39,254 bases of DNA. It comes from Phoronis australis. Its lineage: Eukaryota > Phoronida > Phoronidae. Below the pieces are notes generated by a model. That model worked only from the letters and a program-made list of their open reading frames with translations, had not been told where the DNA came from and did no database searches. Both the position numbers and the translations under genes were made by a program. The stretch is from the NCBI GenBank assembly GCA_002633005.1, contig NMRA01000013.1, forward strand, positions 2,341 through 41,594. Direction: 5' to 3'. Shown piece by piece: positions 38,810 through 39,254 of this stretch (the first letter of the stretch is position 1; every line of letters starts with the position of its first letter).

Positions 38810-39254
38810 TTTCAATGGTTCTTCAATACAATGACTAAAAATATTGCGGCATAGCTGTTTTAAGTATATTTGATTTGCCCTAAACTGTTGCTGTCCCATA
38901 CAGTGGATCGGTAAAGGAAGACTTTCTTAAGTGGGGGTGAAAAGGTACTTGTTTGGGTACTAGTCAGTATTTTCGTGCGACTATCTCATCTAAATTGTAC
39001 ACAGAATAATCACTTGCACAGAATTCGAACATTGTCTGGGAAATTTTTGAGTGAGTGGTATAAGCACTCCCTCCAGATTTCCCAATTCCTACTCATGTGC
39101 ATAATTTTTGTGTTTTCACACCATGTCATAGACATCTAAAGCTTTTGGGTTGAGATTCAGTGGTTGCTGTGTCTTGTTATTTGATTTCTCATTGAATTAC
39201 AGTAGAACTCGCTAAGCTGTATCCAGTGAGACTGAGATATTTCATCAAAGTTAG
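38810..39254. other. Right edge, nothing recognised
   Basis: AT-rich sequence without an open frame or repeat partner inside the window. Confidence 0.5.

Overview
The window is animal nuclear DNA, most likely from a marine invertebrate. It is AT-rich and has long GT-AG introns, one spliced membrane-protein gene, and many decayed DNA transposons, MITEs, SINE-like units and LINE fragments. THAP/Kolobok-type transposons and stand-alone proteins with a P2X7 C-terminal-like domain are typical of cnidarians and other invertebrates. I favour a cnidarian or similar marine invertebrate, but the sequence alone does not settle the taxon. No bacterial-style operon, rRNA, true tRNA or CRISPR array is visible.

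The only intact gene I can assemble lies on the + strand from 4118 to 36127. It has eight coding exons (4118-4169, 15664-15860, 20030-20228, 24889-25024, 27656-27803, 29864-30123, 31648-31847, 35973-36127). All seven introns are GT-AG and every junction keeps phase. The joined frame is 1347 nt, a 448-residue polytopic protein of the amino acid/auxin permease family (AAAP, Aa_trans; the SLC32/SLC36/SLC38 and plant AVT group). Most of the window is its introns.

Layout. 1-140 and 2757-2828: a 57-bp GC-rich repeat. About 1722-2396: a decayed transposon remnant with a P2X7-ballast-type N-terminal reading frame on + facing a broken THAP domain on -. 2829-3070 and 5290-5625: SINE-like units. 5588-5900: a reverse transcriptase fragment on -. 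6784-8470: a well-preserved 1687-bp TTAA-flanked transposon with 158-bp inverted repeats, assigned to the Kolobok superfamily. It carries a THAP/zinc-finger transposase N-terminus on + facing a P2X7 C-terminal-like Cys-motif gene on -. 12.36-12.84 kb: a decayed coding fragment on -. 14.9-19.3 kb: a MITE, a SINE head, a TIR element and a 435-bp tandem repeat. 23.05-23.64 kb: a LINE RT fragment. 26.9, 27.8 and 38.7 kb: further copies of the 14.9-kb MITE. 33.1-33.6 and 34.5-34.7 kb: two other foldback/TIR elements. 37.05-37.84 kb: a 125-bp direct repeat next to a short THAP-like piece.

The most interesting observation is that two separate elements, in opposite orientations, share the same convergent arrangement of a THAP-type gene facing a P2X7-ballast-type gene. 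This suggests a two-gene transposon family that carries the P2X7 C-terminal-like zinc domain as cargo or as an accessory protein.
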